A DNA stretch of 64,000 nt from Thelephora terrestris (taxonomy: Eukaryota; Basidiomycota; Agaricomycetes; Thelephorales; Thelephoraceae), in assembly GCA_015956445.1 (NCBI GenBank), contig WIUZ02000007.1:124001-188000 (forward strand), in the 5' to 3' direction. The notes beneath the pieces are model-generated. The model was not told where the DNA came from. It worked only from the letters and a program-made list of their open reading frames with translations, and ran no database searches. Below are positions 34,001 to 46,926 of this stretch, piece by piece; the first letter of the stretch is position 1; every line of letters starts with the position of its first letter. Position numbers and translations under genes: made by a program.

Positions 34001-36153
34001 CTATACCCGCTTGCTGAACCCCTCCTTGATCTGCGGTAAACGGATATGTCGATGATAAGACAGGCAGTAGTGACGTGGGGCGCTTACCTCCTTGAACAAC
34101 CCATCGTCCATGATCACTTTGACGCCGGTCAATGCGAGTCCTTTTGTTACGAGCATTGTCGCTTCGTGTGCTTCTTCCGTTCGAGCGGATTGGGCGAATT
34201 GTTTGGTGTGATTTCCGCCACCAGGCTTTGTTGGAATACCTGAGGAAAATAGGTGATTAAAATGCGATTCAAGTGCTGGTAACATAAGCACTCCTACCAA
34301 ATACGGGGTGAAGAGCGGGAAGTTCTAGATATGGCGAAGGTGGAAGGGTATTAATGTGGCATATGAGGATGGTGGGAGATGAAACGAACCATAGGTGACG
34401 TTTCCCTTATTGATGGAGGCAAGTGTTTCAGTTCAGCCCGGAAGTAACGCGTGGATGAGATTGGAACGCACGAAATCTGTGGAAGCACCGAATTGTTGAG
34501 ATATTACATTGCCCTCGCACCGTTCCCTGAAAAACGATGCGAATATGCGTCCTGATAAATGTCTTCAGCCACCTCTGTTAGTTCCATAATATAGTGTAAA
34601 ACGAACCTAGTACAGAGTTCTGGACGAGTTCATCATACGCGTGTTCAAGCGTTATATGATGTCTGCATCCTGTCGCAAGGGCAGCCGCGCTAAAGTTAAG
34701 GAATGAATGGAATGGCTTGGAATAGGGGTGTAATGTATGACGTACTCGAAGCATGCTCTCACTCGTGTGCGCAGCTCAGAGACGTCATCGCGTGTAGCCG
34801 CTCTGGTGATGAATCGCAATTTGGCGTTATCAGGGATGACTGTCTAGAATGAGTGGGGTTTCCAAGTTTGAAAGGTCATTGAACACACTGTTCGGAACCC
34901 AATTCTTGCCCTCCATGATTCCATGAACGCGTTGGTTGGGCTTCATTTGCTGACGTAAAGCGGAAACGTTGGCGTACGCAAGAAAAGCTGCGTCCAGGGC
35001 ATTTTTGCCTTCCCATGGAGCCAGTCCGGCGTGTGCGCTGGACAACATGTCAGGACAGAGATAATGCATGCTGCAGGGGATATCGCACGTGTGTCCAAGG
35101 TACTTCACAGTGATGTCTTGTTTGGCCAGAGAAGTTCCAAGCGCTACGGTTCGAGGCGGCATTGGAGCTGGGTGTGACCTGTAAGCAGAGTCGGTGAGTT
35201 AATAGAACCCCCCTGAGCGAAAGGGAGAACATTAGGCAGAAGTCCATTTCCTTGTAACCCCCGAGTTCAATGAGTATAGCCTTTCCCCCTCCACCCTCCT
35301 CACCTGTGTGTCCCACGTCAGTCACGCGCTCTGGCTTTCCAACTGGGAAATTCGTACCAGGTGTGCCAAGCAAGATCACTTTTCCGGGGATGTTGTGTAC
35401 TTGCAGAGCAGCCTTGATGGCCAAAGCGACACCAACTCCAGAGATCGCGACTAAATTATGGCCACAGGCATGACCGATGCCCGGCAAAGCATCCATCTCG
35501 GCATTCACTCCTACCACTCGGCCTCCTTTTCCTTGGGTAAATTCGGCCTTCCATGCAGTTTCTAGACCCAGATAGTGCTTCGTGACCTCGAAACCATGGA
35601 GGGTCATGAATGCAGTGAGTGTGTCATGAGCAAACCTTGATCCGAAGGCAGTAAATGGAAATCGTCAAAGGGGTCACTTGGGTGGGATTAAAGGAACTAT
35701 ACCTTTCCTCGAATTGGGTCTCGGGGTGATCTGGGAAGCGTTGATCTCAGGGAGATGCTTGCGAAAGTGCTCGAAACTGACCGTGAATGGTAAGACTGAG
35801 CTTACGAAGGCTCCGATCTAGAGAATCGAGACCGATTTCGACCGTCCTGATCACGACCGGATCAAGAGCCGTGACAGTGTCATACTGAGAATACACAGGC
35901 AGCGGATCCAACAGTGGACACAACTGATTTTCGTCAGCGATGCCAAAATCACAGCTGCTCAGAAAGCGGGGATCCGCTGGCTAAGGAGAAAGCGTTAAAT
36001 ATAGCCCGCAGCAGAAACAAGGTTCCTCACAACTTCGCCCCCTCCGTGGTGGCGCAAAGGTTGTTTGGATTCAGCAGAAGCCGAAACCTCACCCTTCTTA
36101 TTGAGAGAGCGCCGACCGCGCAGGAAGTCAAAACAACCAGCGGATTGAGACAT
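34001..36153 (-). CDS. M20-family amidohydrolase/dipeptidase, PM20D2 (ACY1L2) type
   Basis: Zinc-dependent metallopeptidase-like hydrolase. The probable start at 36153 gives MSQSAGCFDFLRGRRSLNKK. After an intron, YSQYDTVTALDPVVIRTVEI, LHHPETQFEERFAHDTL, VVGVNAEMDALPGIGHACGH (metal-binding D and H), SGVGVALAIKAALQVHNIPG, GHTGEEGGGGKAILIELGG (catalytic EE), DITVKYLGHTCDIPCS and SAHAGLAPWEGKNALDAAFL follow. The C-terminal exons read QQFGASTDF, GNVTY, ELPALHPVFGIPTKPGGGNH (metal His), SARTEEAHEATMLVTKGLAL and IKEGFSKRV before the stop at 34001. Mammalian PM20D2 cleaves beta-alanyl dipeptides; the fungal substrate is unknown. At about 34,540-34,625 I could not find splice sites that keep frame between NSVL and ERCEGNVIS; the other junctions fit GT-AG. 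Confidence 0.85.
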
Positions 36154-36786
36154 GATGGTTTTATCCAAAGAACGGGCACGTTGGAGGGCCATTCAAGCGC
36201 CGAGACTTCCCAACTAATCCCGATCTATTCGGAAGTGGAACGAGTCGCTCCGCGCTCTGGGATGTGCCGGAGAGCGCATCAAGGGCTGTCCTTGCTATCA
36301 TGATGGCGGGAGTCTACATGATGCCCAACACCGGAAAGGAAGAATGACTGAGACAACACGACGAAAAGACTGTTCCCGTGTGGCGCGAGCTGATCACACG
36401 GAAGCAGGGTGACGGGCTGAAGTTGAAGGTCCCGATAGAGGCCTTTTCCCCACGCATCTTTGCGGGTGGGATTTCGCGTTGGATTCGCCGCTGGCGGGCC
36501 GTGAGCTAAGGCCTATGTTCGATGTTGTTTGACCCATGGTCCCTGGTATTCAGTTGTACCGGATAAGCGAAAGCCAGTCGAGTGCTAGATCGCGTGTCCT
36601 TCTAGGTAAAAACCAGGTGAAACTTCTCCAGAGATTGTAGTCGTGTGTCGGACGTGCATTCCCTTAATCTGGCAGTTAAAGCCCTCCAGATCAAACAAGG
36701 ACAAACACGGAACTTGTCCGCCTGAGTGGTAGTTCAGTCCACTTACTTTCCTACTCCCCCCCCTCCTCCCTTTTCTTCTTCCAGAG
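36154..36786. other. divergent promoter region of the M20 gene and TOR
   Basis: 633 bp between two oppositely directed ATGs. A pyrimidine tract (CTACTCCCCCCCCTCCTCCC, about 36,750-36,772) lies just before the TOR start. No gene seen. Confidence 0.5.
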
Positions 36787-39700
36787 ATGGCGTCGGCAGC
36801 GGCGCCACCGCAGCTCAGTGCCCTGGATACAATTTTCCAAGGTCTGCGAAACAAGAGTCATGACGTGAGGCTGCGGTCTGCCGAGGATCTCAAACAATAT
36901 GTAAATCCCCAATCTCTACCGTGCTTTCCGTGTCCTAATGCTCAGTGGGTTTGCAGGTCACGAATGCTGTAGCTGAGATGTCGTCTAGTACCGAGGCCAA
37001 GATGTGGGATGACACAATAAATCGACGTCTCTTCGATCTCGTTCACAGCCCAAATACGTCAGAGAAGTTGGGTGGAATACTGGCTATCGGTGCGTCGCTA
37101 TGTTATCGTTTTTGGTATTGGGTACCAACCGACCACCTCAGATTTCTTGCTCCCCATTGGCGGCGAAGAAACTATTGAATCGAAGAGGAACCTGTTTCGG
37201 TTCTATCACTATGCCAAGTCGCTGCTTCCGAACTCCGATATGAACCTGATGCTGGCGGCTTCCAAAACCCTTGGGAAAATCGCCGAAATTGGCGGTGCCG
37301 CGTTTGGCGAAGACTTCATGGATTATGAAGTCCCCGCAGCAATCCAACTGCTTCAATCCGGAAAGCAGGAACCTGGCGGATACGCCGGTGTCTTGATCCT
37401 TAAGGAACTTGCGCGACACAGTGCCACCTACTTCCACTCCCATGTTGGCCTCGTCTTCGATAAGATCCTCATCCCCCTCAGAGACCCACGTGTTATCGTT
37501 CGAGAAGGCGCCGCTGAGTTATTGGCCGCCTGCCTAGAAATAGTGGCGCAACGTGATAGACAACAACGGAATCCATATTTGATTAAAATCCTCCAGGATG
37601 CTCAAGCTGGGCTGAGGATGAATCAGCCGGAGATTATCCACGGTTCTTTGATCACTTACAGGGAGCTTCTCCTTCATGGCGGCATGGTTAGCACCTTGAA
37701 ACGGGGGTCGTATTTTTGAAGGCTCATCAGTCCATAGTTCATGAGGGAAGACTTCTTGGACTCTGCGGAGCAGATCTTGACTTTTCGACAACACAGGGAT
37801 AGCCTCGTAAAGAAGATGGTTATCACGCTTATTCCCACACTGGCGGTTTACGACACACAAACGTTTTCGGAGCACTATTTACACAAGGCTATGGGGCACC
37901 TGCTCACGCAGCTAGAGAAACCCAACGAGCGTTCTTTTGGTACGTCGCCGTCTCATTTCCGGTGGCCCTGGTCTGATTTTACTCAGCATTCATTGCAATC
38001 GGACACACTGCCACGGCCGTCGGCAGCGAAATGAAGCAATTCTTGGAACCTGTGATGAACCAAATCAAGCATGGTCTACAGATGCGAGGGTGCGTGATCA
38101 CAAGTCACCAAATCTTACAGCCTCTTATGGGTTATTAGCAAAAAGAACGCTCCTTCGGAAGAGCCCATTTTTCAATGTGTTGGAATGTTGGCATCTGCAG
38201 TTGGTCCGAATCTGACGAAACTACTACATGATCAACTGGATCTAATGTTCGCCTGCGGGCTGAGTGAACCTTTGCGTCAGGCACTTACAGCAATCGTGCG
38301 TCATATCCCGCCCCTTCTCAAGACAATTCAAGGTCTCTTGAATCCCTCGCACTTGTATGATGGACGCTGATGCATAACTAGATCGCCTCCTGGATCTACT
38401 GTCGATGCTCCTCAGTGGGCAACCCTACAAGCCACTTGGTTCCCCTGCGCCCATCGTTCGGGTTGATAATCCCTCTGCGAATAGGGATTATAACGCAGCT
38501 CAAGTATGCCTGTTCATTATATCACATCCCTCCGATGTTCACACGAATAAGATTCCGGCGGTAGAAAAGTCCCCCGAGCTATTGACGCTGGCACTGAATA
38601 CCCTGGGAAGCTTCGATTTCAGTGGTAGGGGATATCATTACCGCCACCTTCACATCCTCTCACCCAGCTTCCCTAGGACACGTGCTTAACGAGTTTGTGA
38701 GGAACTGCGCGTTGCCTTACCTCGAGGAAGAATCGCCTGAGGTCCGGCGGGCCGCTGCCCTGACCTGCTGCCGATTATTCGATAAGGACCCGATTTGTTA
38801 CCAAGCTAGTAACCATTCAATCGAAATCGTCAGCGACGTTTTGGACAAACTTCTTACTGTCGGAATTGCCGACCCTGGTGCGTTATAGCTAGCAGTCAAC
38901 TTCCTCGTATTTATTGTGTGTCTGTGCAGAGCCGAAGATTCGTTTGGCTGTTTTATCGACGTTGCATGAGAGGTTCGATAAGCACCTGGCCCAAGCTGAG
39001 AATGTCAGGTCGCTGTTCATCGCCCTGAATGACGAACACTTCGAGAACCGTATGGCCGCGGTTGGACTCATTGGACGCCTTGCGCTCCATAATCCTGCCT
39101 ATGTGATGCCATCCCTGCGCAAAGCACTCATCCAGCTGCTCACGGAGTTGGAATATTCCACAGTCATGTAAGGTCCTGCATCTCGTCTCTGAGAATCAGT
39201 CAACTAAACCCCCGCATATTCGCAGGCGAAACAGAGAAGAGTGCACACAGCTACTGACCCGTCTCATCAGTGCTACACAACGTCTCATCAAACCTTACGC
39301 AATCCCCATGCTCCGGGTACTTCTTCCAAAAGCTTCAGACCCGAACCCTGCCGTCGCCGCAAGCGTTATTATGTGTTTGGGAGAGTTGGCCTGTGTTGGT
39401 GGAGAGGATGTTATGCCACATGTTCCCGATTTGATGCAGGTTATCATAGCCAAACTCACTGACTCATCGATTGTCAAGAGAGACGCTGCCTTACATACGC
39501 TTGGTCAAGTGTGTTCAAACACGGGCTATGTCGTCCAGCCGCTGGTGGATCATCCTCAGCTACTCCAAATATTGAGCAGGATCTTGAAGACGGAGCCGAC
39601 GCAGTCAATCCGCCGAGAGGTTGTGAAGGTACTCGGTATTCTTGGCGCACTTGATCCGTACAGGCGCAAGGTGTGTTAATGTGGTTGTGTATGTTCACGT

Positions 39701-42700
39701 ACCTCGACTTACATCCCAAGGCGCAACCCCTCGATGAATTGGAAGCTGCTGCTGACACGGTCACCGCACCGATCAGTTATACTGGCGCCTCCGGTTCGGA
39801 TGACTATTACCAGACGGTGGCCATCAATGCTCTCCTTGGAATATTGAAGGATCAGTCGCTCGCTGGTCAACACCACACAGTGATCGAAGCGATCATGTCA
39901 ATATTCAAAACACAAGGTTTGAAGTGTGTTACATTCCTCCCGCAGGTAAGCTGTTGCATTGGTTTTCACGCTCGGTGGATCTGGGCATTGACATTGCCTT
40001 TGAAGATTATCCCAGCTTTTGCCACCGTTACTCGGAACTCGACTGCCCGTCTCCAGGAATTCCATCTACAACAGATGGCAATTTTGGTAGGAATCATCAA
40101 ACAACACGTTAGGAACTACATGATCGAAGTCTTCGGGCTGGTCACCGACCTGTGGGAGAACGTTGCGCTCCAGCTTCCTCTGGTCACCCTAGTCGAGGCT
40201 TTGGGTACAGCCCTGGATGCAGAATTTCGGCCATTCCTTCCCACGATCTTGCCGCCCCTTCTCAAGGTTTTCGACGGTCCCCAGATCGAGAAGAATGAGA
40301 AACGCACCCAGACTCAGATGAAAGTTTTCGACGCGTTCTTGACTTTTGGGGCGAATATCGAGGAATATCTGCATCTGGTCATCCCAGTGATCATCAAGAC
40401 CTACGAGTGGCCGGAGGGTGCAACCGCGTTACGAAAGAAAGCCATACAGACCATCGACGGGTTGTCGAGGAGAGTCAACTTCTCAGACCATGCGTCACGG
40501 ATCATCCATCCTCTAGTGCGAGTCCTGGAGTCGTCGAACAATGAAGTCCGAATGGCTGTTCTGGATACGTTGTGTTCTTTGGTCATTCAGCTGGGGTCTG
40601 ATTTTGCTATCTTTGTCCCTACGATAAACAAGGTTTGCGCCCTCAATCAGAGGAAAGTTACTCTTCCTGACCAGACCGCGACAGTGCCTGGTTCGCAGCA
40701 AGATTCCGCATCCTAAATACGAGAATTTGATCTATAAGCTTCTGAACGGAGAACGCCTTCCGCAGGATGCTAGCATCCTTGAGTTGCTGTAAGCTTGGAA
40801 AATTCATTCGATTTCCTTCTTGGGACGCTCACATGGTATCAGCGAAGGCAACAAGGCTCCGGAGTTCTCTGCGCCCGCAGAGGCATCGAAGATGGCGGTT
40901 AATCAACAGCACCTAAAGCAGGCTTGGGACGTCTCACAAATCGCCACTAAGGAAGACTGGGTCGAATGGATGCACCGACTGGCGGTCGAATTCATGAAGG
41001 AGTCTCCTTCCCATGCCCTTCGTGCTTGTATGACCTTAGTCGAGATTCACCCGCCGCTGGCAAAGGAACTCTTTAACGCCGCATTCATCTCGTGCTGGGG
41101 GGACCTTTACGATCAGTACCAGGTGAGTCGAGTTGCCTGGTTTCTTGTATATTTCCCAACCAGGCACTCAGGAGGATCTCGTCCGTTCCATTGAATTCGC
41201 AATCACTTCGCCAATCGCGCCTCCTGAACTTATCCACCGACTACTGAATCTCGCGGAGTTCATGGAACACGAAGAGAAAGCGCTTCCCATCGAGAACCGT
41301 ACCCTTGGTGAATACGCCATGAAGTACCATGCGTATGCCAAAGCTCTGCACTACAAAGAGCGAGAATTCTTCGACGACACATCGGCTTCTATCATCGAAT
41401 CTCTCATTTCCCTCAATGCTCGACTACAGCAACATGATGCTGCCTTGGGTACTCTGCTCATCGCTCGCGAGCGATATGACGTCACCAAGCACGAAGAATG
41501 GTACGAGAGACTGGGAAAATGGCAGGAGGCTCTCGCGACATATGACAAGAAGGCCCAGGAAGATCCCGATGCACCAGAGATTGCAATTGGGAGGATGAAA
41601 TGTCTCCATGCCCTCGGTGAATGGGACCAACTTGCGGCCCAGGTGGAGGAGAATTGGTCAAATGCCGGTCACGACGAACGGCGAGAGATTGCGCCGATGG
41701 CTACCGCTGCTGCTTGGTCTTTGAACGAGTGGGATTCTATGGATGACTACATTGCTACGATGAAAGCAGATTCTCCCGATAGATCTTTTTATCGTGCCAT
41801 CCTTGCAGTGCACCAGAATCAATTTCCGAAAGCGTTGGCACAGATCGCGAAGGCGCGTGACTTACTGGACCCAGAGTTAGCCTCATTCGTCGGCGAGAGC
41901 TATGGCCGTTCTTACAAGTAGGTCCCACATTGTCGGTTATGGGGATATTTCTGACCGGGGAACAGTATCATGGTTCGCGCCCAGATGCTCTCCGAACTGG
42001 AAGAAATCATCGCATACAAGCAGTATGCTGACCAACCGGAACGTCAGGCCACGATGCGTAGAACGTGGATGAGGAGGCAGGACACCTCGTTTTGACCGGT
42101 TTTGATTGCGCTGACAAGAGTATAGGCTACAAGGGTGTCAACCGGACGTGGAGGTGTGGCAACGAGTATTACAGGTTAGGACGCTCGTGCTCAATCCAGA
42201 GGACGACCCTGTGATGTGGATAAAATTTGCGAACCTCTGTCGCAAATCGGATAGGATGCAGTTAGCTGAGAAGACCATCAACTCCTTGATGTCTCCTGAC
42301 CGCGTAGGCCTCCATTCTCTTTGCCTCCAAACTGCTTGACTGATTGCTTTCACTGTTAGCACTCACTAATCTATCGCAAGGAGGCGTTAATGCGGGCACC
42401 TCCGCACGTGATCTACGCGCAAGCGAAGTACATGTGGGCCCAAGGAGAGCGGGAATCAAGTCTCAACTTCCTACGCCAGTTTGCCAACAGTCTCAGCAAT
42501 GATGTCAAAACCGAATCTTCACGGAACGGAGCGCCGCGGCCCAAGAACGACGAGATTTCGCGGCTGCTTGCTCGGTGTTACTTCAAACAAGGCCAATGGG
42601 AGGCAGAACTCGACCCTGAATGGCAATCCGTGAGCAGACCGTAATTTTCACGTCAGGAACCTATCTCACTCCCTTCACAGCAAAATACGGCAGAGATCCT

Positions 42701-45421
42701 ACACCTATACCTCCTCGCCACTCATTTTGACCCTACGTGGTACAAGGCATGGCATACCTGGGCGCTGGCCAACTTTGACGTCATAAGTTTCATGGAAACC
42801 CAGACGGAGAACAAGACTACGGATATCCCTGGAAACGAACTGGCTGCTCATATCGCACAAGCCGTTACCGGATTCTTCAAATCTATATCACTCAAGAATG
42901 AGAGCGCTCTGCAAGACACGCTACGGCTACTAACGTTGTGGTTCAAGTACGGAGCTCACGATGAAGTCAGCCACGCTATGGCCACGGGGTTCACCAGCGT
43001 GGAAGTGGATACATGGCTTGAGGTTATTCCACAGGTATGCCTGGGCGACCGTTGCGTTGCGTTTAGATGGATTCTTAACCGGGCAATACAAGATCATTGC
43101 ACGAATTCAAACTCCTAGCATCAACATCCGGAGAAATATCAACAGCCTTTTGACGGATGTAGGAAAGCATCATCCGCAGGCATTGATTTACCCACTGACA
43201 GTGGCCTCCAAATCTTCGAGCGCGGCACGGAAGAATGCTGCTCTGAAAATCATGGATGCTATGCGAGAGCACAGTGCAACGATTGTGGAACAGGTAATTG
43301 ATCCCCGCCCTCGGTGGTCCTGCGCTGACACGCAATTCCCTGTACAGGCGTCGATTGTTAGTCACGAGCTCATCCGTGTAGCAATTCTCTGGCATGAGTT
43401 GTGGCATGAAGGTCTGGAAGAGGCTTCCAGGTTGTACTTTACCGAAAGGAACCCTGAGGGAATGGTGGCCGTGTTGGAGCCCCTGCACGATATGATTGAG
43501 GCAGTATGTAGCTTTCCCTTCTCACACCTAGACCCTGACCGAATGCTTTTATGACAGGGACCCGCGACCACTCGTGAGACCTCCTTCGTTCAGGCATATG
43601 GAAGAGATTTGCACGAAGCCCGAGAGGCTTGTCGCGCATATACTACGTACGGCGAGACAGCGATGCTTGACAGGGCTTGGGATATATATTATGGGGTCTG
43701 TTGGCACTGTGCCGGGGAGTGTACCTACTGACTCGGATAAAATTCACAGGTCTTCAAGAAGATTGAGAAGCAGCTCCCGCAGCTGACAACCCTAGACTTA
43801 CAATACGTCTCCCCGGATCTGCTGAAAGCCCGTAATCTGAGCCTCGCTGTGCCTGGTACCTTTATCTCCGCCAAGGTTCGATTTGAGTGCTCATCCGTTT
43901 GCAGGGACCTACCAGAGCGGTCGACCGATTGTCACGATTATGAACTTCTCTACTAAGCTGATGGTGATCTCTTCGAAGCAGCGCCCACGCCGCCTGATCC
44001 TGCGTGGCAGTGACGAGAACGAATACCAGTTCGTATTGAAAGGTACAGTCCTAGCCTATCAATGGATCACACGACAACTCACCAAACATCTAGGCCATGA
44101 GGATCTTCGACAGGACGAACGTGTGATGCAGTTGTTCAGTTTGGTCAATACCTTGCTATCTGTCGACACGGATAGTTTCAAGCGCAGGCTGAACATCCAA
44201 CGTTTCCCGGTCATCCCGCTCGCCCCCAATGCCGGACTGTTGGGATGGGTGAAAGATAGCGACACTTTGCATGTCCTTGTTCGAGATTATCGCGAGTCAA
44301 AGAAGGTCCTTCTAAATATCGAGTACCGGTTGATGCTCCAGGTTCGTGGCTCGTGTCCGATACCTAGCGATATAAACGGTCTAATTTTGCATAGATGGCC
44401 CCCGATTACGAGAACCTGATCTTGCTCCAGAAGATCGAGGTGTTCGAGTACGCGCGAGAAAACACGACGGGTCAGGACTTGTACAAGGTGCTGTGGCTCA
44501 AGAGTGTGGATTCTGAGCATTGGCTCGAACGTCGTGCAACCTATACCCGATCACTGGCTGTGAACAGCATGGTTGGGCACATCCTCGGTCTGGGTGATCG
44601 CCATCCGTCCAACTTGATGCTCGGAAGGAGTACCGGGAAGGTGGTACACATCGATTTCGGCGACTGTTTCGAGGTCGCGATGCATCGGGAGAAGTTCCCG
44701 GAGAAGATCCCGTTCAGGTTGACCAGAATGTTGACTCGTGCCATGGAGGTGGGGGACTTGTTGCGTGGTTCGTTTCTGGGCTGACGTCAGGTTCACCATC
44801 CCCTCTAGGTCAGCGGGATCGAGGGATCGTTCAGATATACTTGCGAGCTCAGCATGAAGGTGCTTCGGGATAACAAAGAATCGCTTATGGCGGTTCTCGA
44901 GGCATTCGTGTACGATCCCCTCATTAATTGGAGGTTGATGCAGGCGGAACCAGAGACCAGGCCACCGGACTGTACGCTTTTCGTTGTTTCACCACAAGTG
45001 TTCCGGGTACTGATTTGCATGATTGTGTAGCCGAGCTTAGATCGCAGGAGCTTACGAGAGTTGCTGGATACCCCCAAGGCCCGCTTCGTAAACTGAAGGC
45101 AGACGAGAACGATATTTTCAATGGTAATAACACCGTTCGCTCTCCGATCACTCCGTTGACGATCCTCCCTTGCGTTTCCAGAGGCCCAAGAACAGAGAAA
45201 TGAACGTGCGCTTATGGTATACAATCGGGTGCAGAACAAGCTCACTGGTGCGTATGACAAGATAGTTGAATTACGGTTATTGACACTCTGGAATTGTAGG
45301 TCGAGACTTCAATCCTGAAGTGCCTCTCAATGTGTCCCTGCAAGTGGAGAAGTTGATCTTGCAGGCTACGTCGTTGGAGAATCTATGTCAGTGTTTCTCT
45401 GGATGGTGTGCTTTCTGGTAG
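36787..45421 (+). CDS. TOR: TOR kinase (target of rapamycin), full length
   Basis: PI3K-related Ser/Thr kinase that controls growth in TORC1 and/or TORC2. From [20 protein letters not shown] at 36787, about 30 short-intron exons encode roughly 2,300 residues. N-terminal HEAT repeats run to about 40,700 (e.g. [26 protein letters not shown]-type loops, [20 protein letters not shown]). The FAT domain spans about 41,000-43,330 ([60 protein letters not shown]). The FRB domain is at about 43,370-43,790 ([20 protein letters not shown]). The kinase domain is at about 43,900-44,950, with [19 protein letters not shown] (DRHxxN) and [13 protein letters not shown] (DFG). FATC ends in [11 protein letters not shown] at 45,421. 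All catalytic motifs are intact. FRB keeps EEASRLYF and RAWDIYY, so rapamycin-FKBP12 binding is expected (inference). Only one TOR gene is in the window. Confidence 0.95.
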
Positions 45422-45575
45422 TGGATGTTTTTTTTTCGGTCTCGCATGCTGTCCTTTTCTGTAACCATGTATATCCCCGATATTACCTATCTATATGTGC
45501 TAATCGTCGTAGGAATAAATAGAACCCAAGTTCCCTCAACAAACCCCAAAAGAAAAAAAACGGTGTAGGCCTATC

Positions 45576-46229
45576 CTAGGAAGCGTCCGGGTCCGCTTCC
45601 TTCTTTTTGCTCATGTTCATGACCCCGCGCATCCACAGCTTGCCAAAACCGCGGATGTTCTTTGTGACTTCACCCAGCTTCATTTGCATTTCAAACTCTT
45701 CACCGTGCAGGCCGATAGCGTACTCGCCCAGCTGTCGTTGGAACCCTACGTTGGGACAAACGACTGGACGCTTCCCGCGTACGAAATCAATCGCGGCTGG
45801 TGCCGTCATACCCTTCTCAGCGATGAGGTATGCGCAAACGACCGTGGCACTCCGGCTGATACCCATGACGCAATGAACCTGAAATTCAGGGAGCGGATTA
45901 GCAGTAATATACGTCAGTCCGGCTAGACGTACCAATATTTTGTTCTCGGGGTCACCGTCGAGCGCCTCTCGGATAAAGGTGGTGGTGTCGTCGAGATGTG
46001 GTGTGATTTTCTCCCTGAAACTGTCCGACAGCCTCACATGCATTTTCTTTATGTGCTCCATCTCCTGGGGGAAGGTGGGGACGAAGTCTAGGACGGAGAC
46101 GATGTGTGTGATGCCGATAGAGGTTGCGACGGCGGCGTCCTGGGCGGTGTGGAGATCGGAGAGGTATAGTCCAGGGATTATTTGGTCTGGGGAACGGATT
46201 GGGCCGCTGGTGATTGTGTGGTCGTCCAT
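45576..46229 (-). CDS. dual-specificity protein phosphatase
   Basis: Small DSP-family phosphatase acting on phospho-Tyr/Ser/Thr. MDDHTITSGPIRSPDQIIPG starts at 46229. The core has LYLSDLHTAQDAAVATSIGI, THIVSVLDF and MHVRLSDSFREKI (general-acid Asp), then the P-loop VHCVMGISRSATVVCAYLI, a perfect HC-x5-R-S. It continues PNVGFQRQLGEYAIGLHGEE and ends KKKEADPDAS. The frame is open throughout, but 45879-45932 is almost certainly an intron: GTACGT donor, TTTCAG acceptor, 54 nt. Removing it joins NKILV directly to HCVMG as in the family, leaving about 199 residues. It converges on TOR with 154 bp between stops. Confidence 0.92.
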   Translation of the reverse strand: MDDHTITSGPIRSPDQIIPGLYLSDLHTAQDAAVATSIGITHIVSVLDFVPTFPQEMEHIKKMHVRLSDSFREKITPHLDDTTTFIREALDGDPENKILVRLAGLTYITANPLPEFQVHCVMGISRSATVVCAYLIAEKGMTAPAAIDFVRGKRPVVCPNVGFQRQLGEYAIGLHGEEFEMQMKLGEVTKNIRGFGKLWMRGVMNMSKKKEADPDAS

Positions 46230-46926
46230 GGCTTGTTTGTCCCAGCGGATGGAGGGGGAGAAGGGGAGGCAGGTGTGCTGGGAAGGAGCTGGTGGAGAGG
46301 AAGGAAAGGCCGACGGGTAACACCGCCTGTTCCTTGTAAACAGGGTTTATTTGAGCTAGAGCCTAATATAACGAACCTTCGGCCTGGAAGCCTTGCGAAG
46401 TGTTCTAGCCCAGCGCCCCCTCTCCCCGTTTTTTTTTTCCACGAAGCCGAGATGAAACTATTCCCACGGCCGCTATCTTCGGGATATCCTAGCTAGGGGA
46501 TTTGCCAGATAGCAGAAATCGCCGCATGTGCTGTTGATGAGAATACGGGCACCAACGCTCCGGTAGTCCTTCCGTCGTTCCGCCGCCACGGATTTGAGGT
46601 ATAGAATGTTGGAAAGCGGTCACCACGTTGTATCGTCCACTGCGGCGTTTCGCTGGTTGGCCGTTGTATGGGAAAAGCGCCTGATAGTTTTGTGGGTCGT
46701 TATGCGACTTCGGTCCGAGCTTTTTCTGAGTGGGCTCTACGAACTCGCCCGGATGATTGGGGGGGGGGGATCAACGTAACTCTCGAGAGGGCGGAAATCA
46801 CAAAATGGTCCCGCCCGGATTCTAAATGGCGACCATTAATTGGCTTGTGCTCCCGGAGATCTCCGTCATGTTCTGGACGTGAGGTGACCTTTTCGAGATG
46901 CATGTCAGTTTCTCACCGTTGCTCGT
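46230..46926. other. intergenic stretch
   Basis: Upstream of the phosphatase gene. It contains an 11-G run (46759-46769). A minus-strand frame at 46,760-46,900 (HLEKVTSRPEHDGDLREHKP) looks protein-like and could be a further exon of the orphan frame at 46927-47199, but no convincing splice link was found. Confidence 0.35.
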
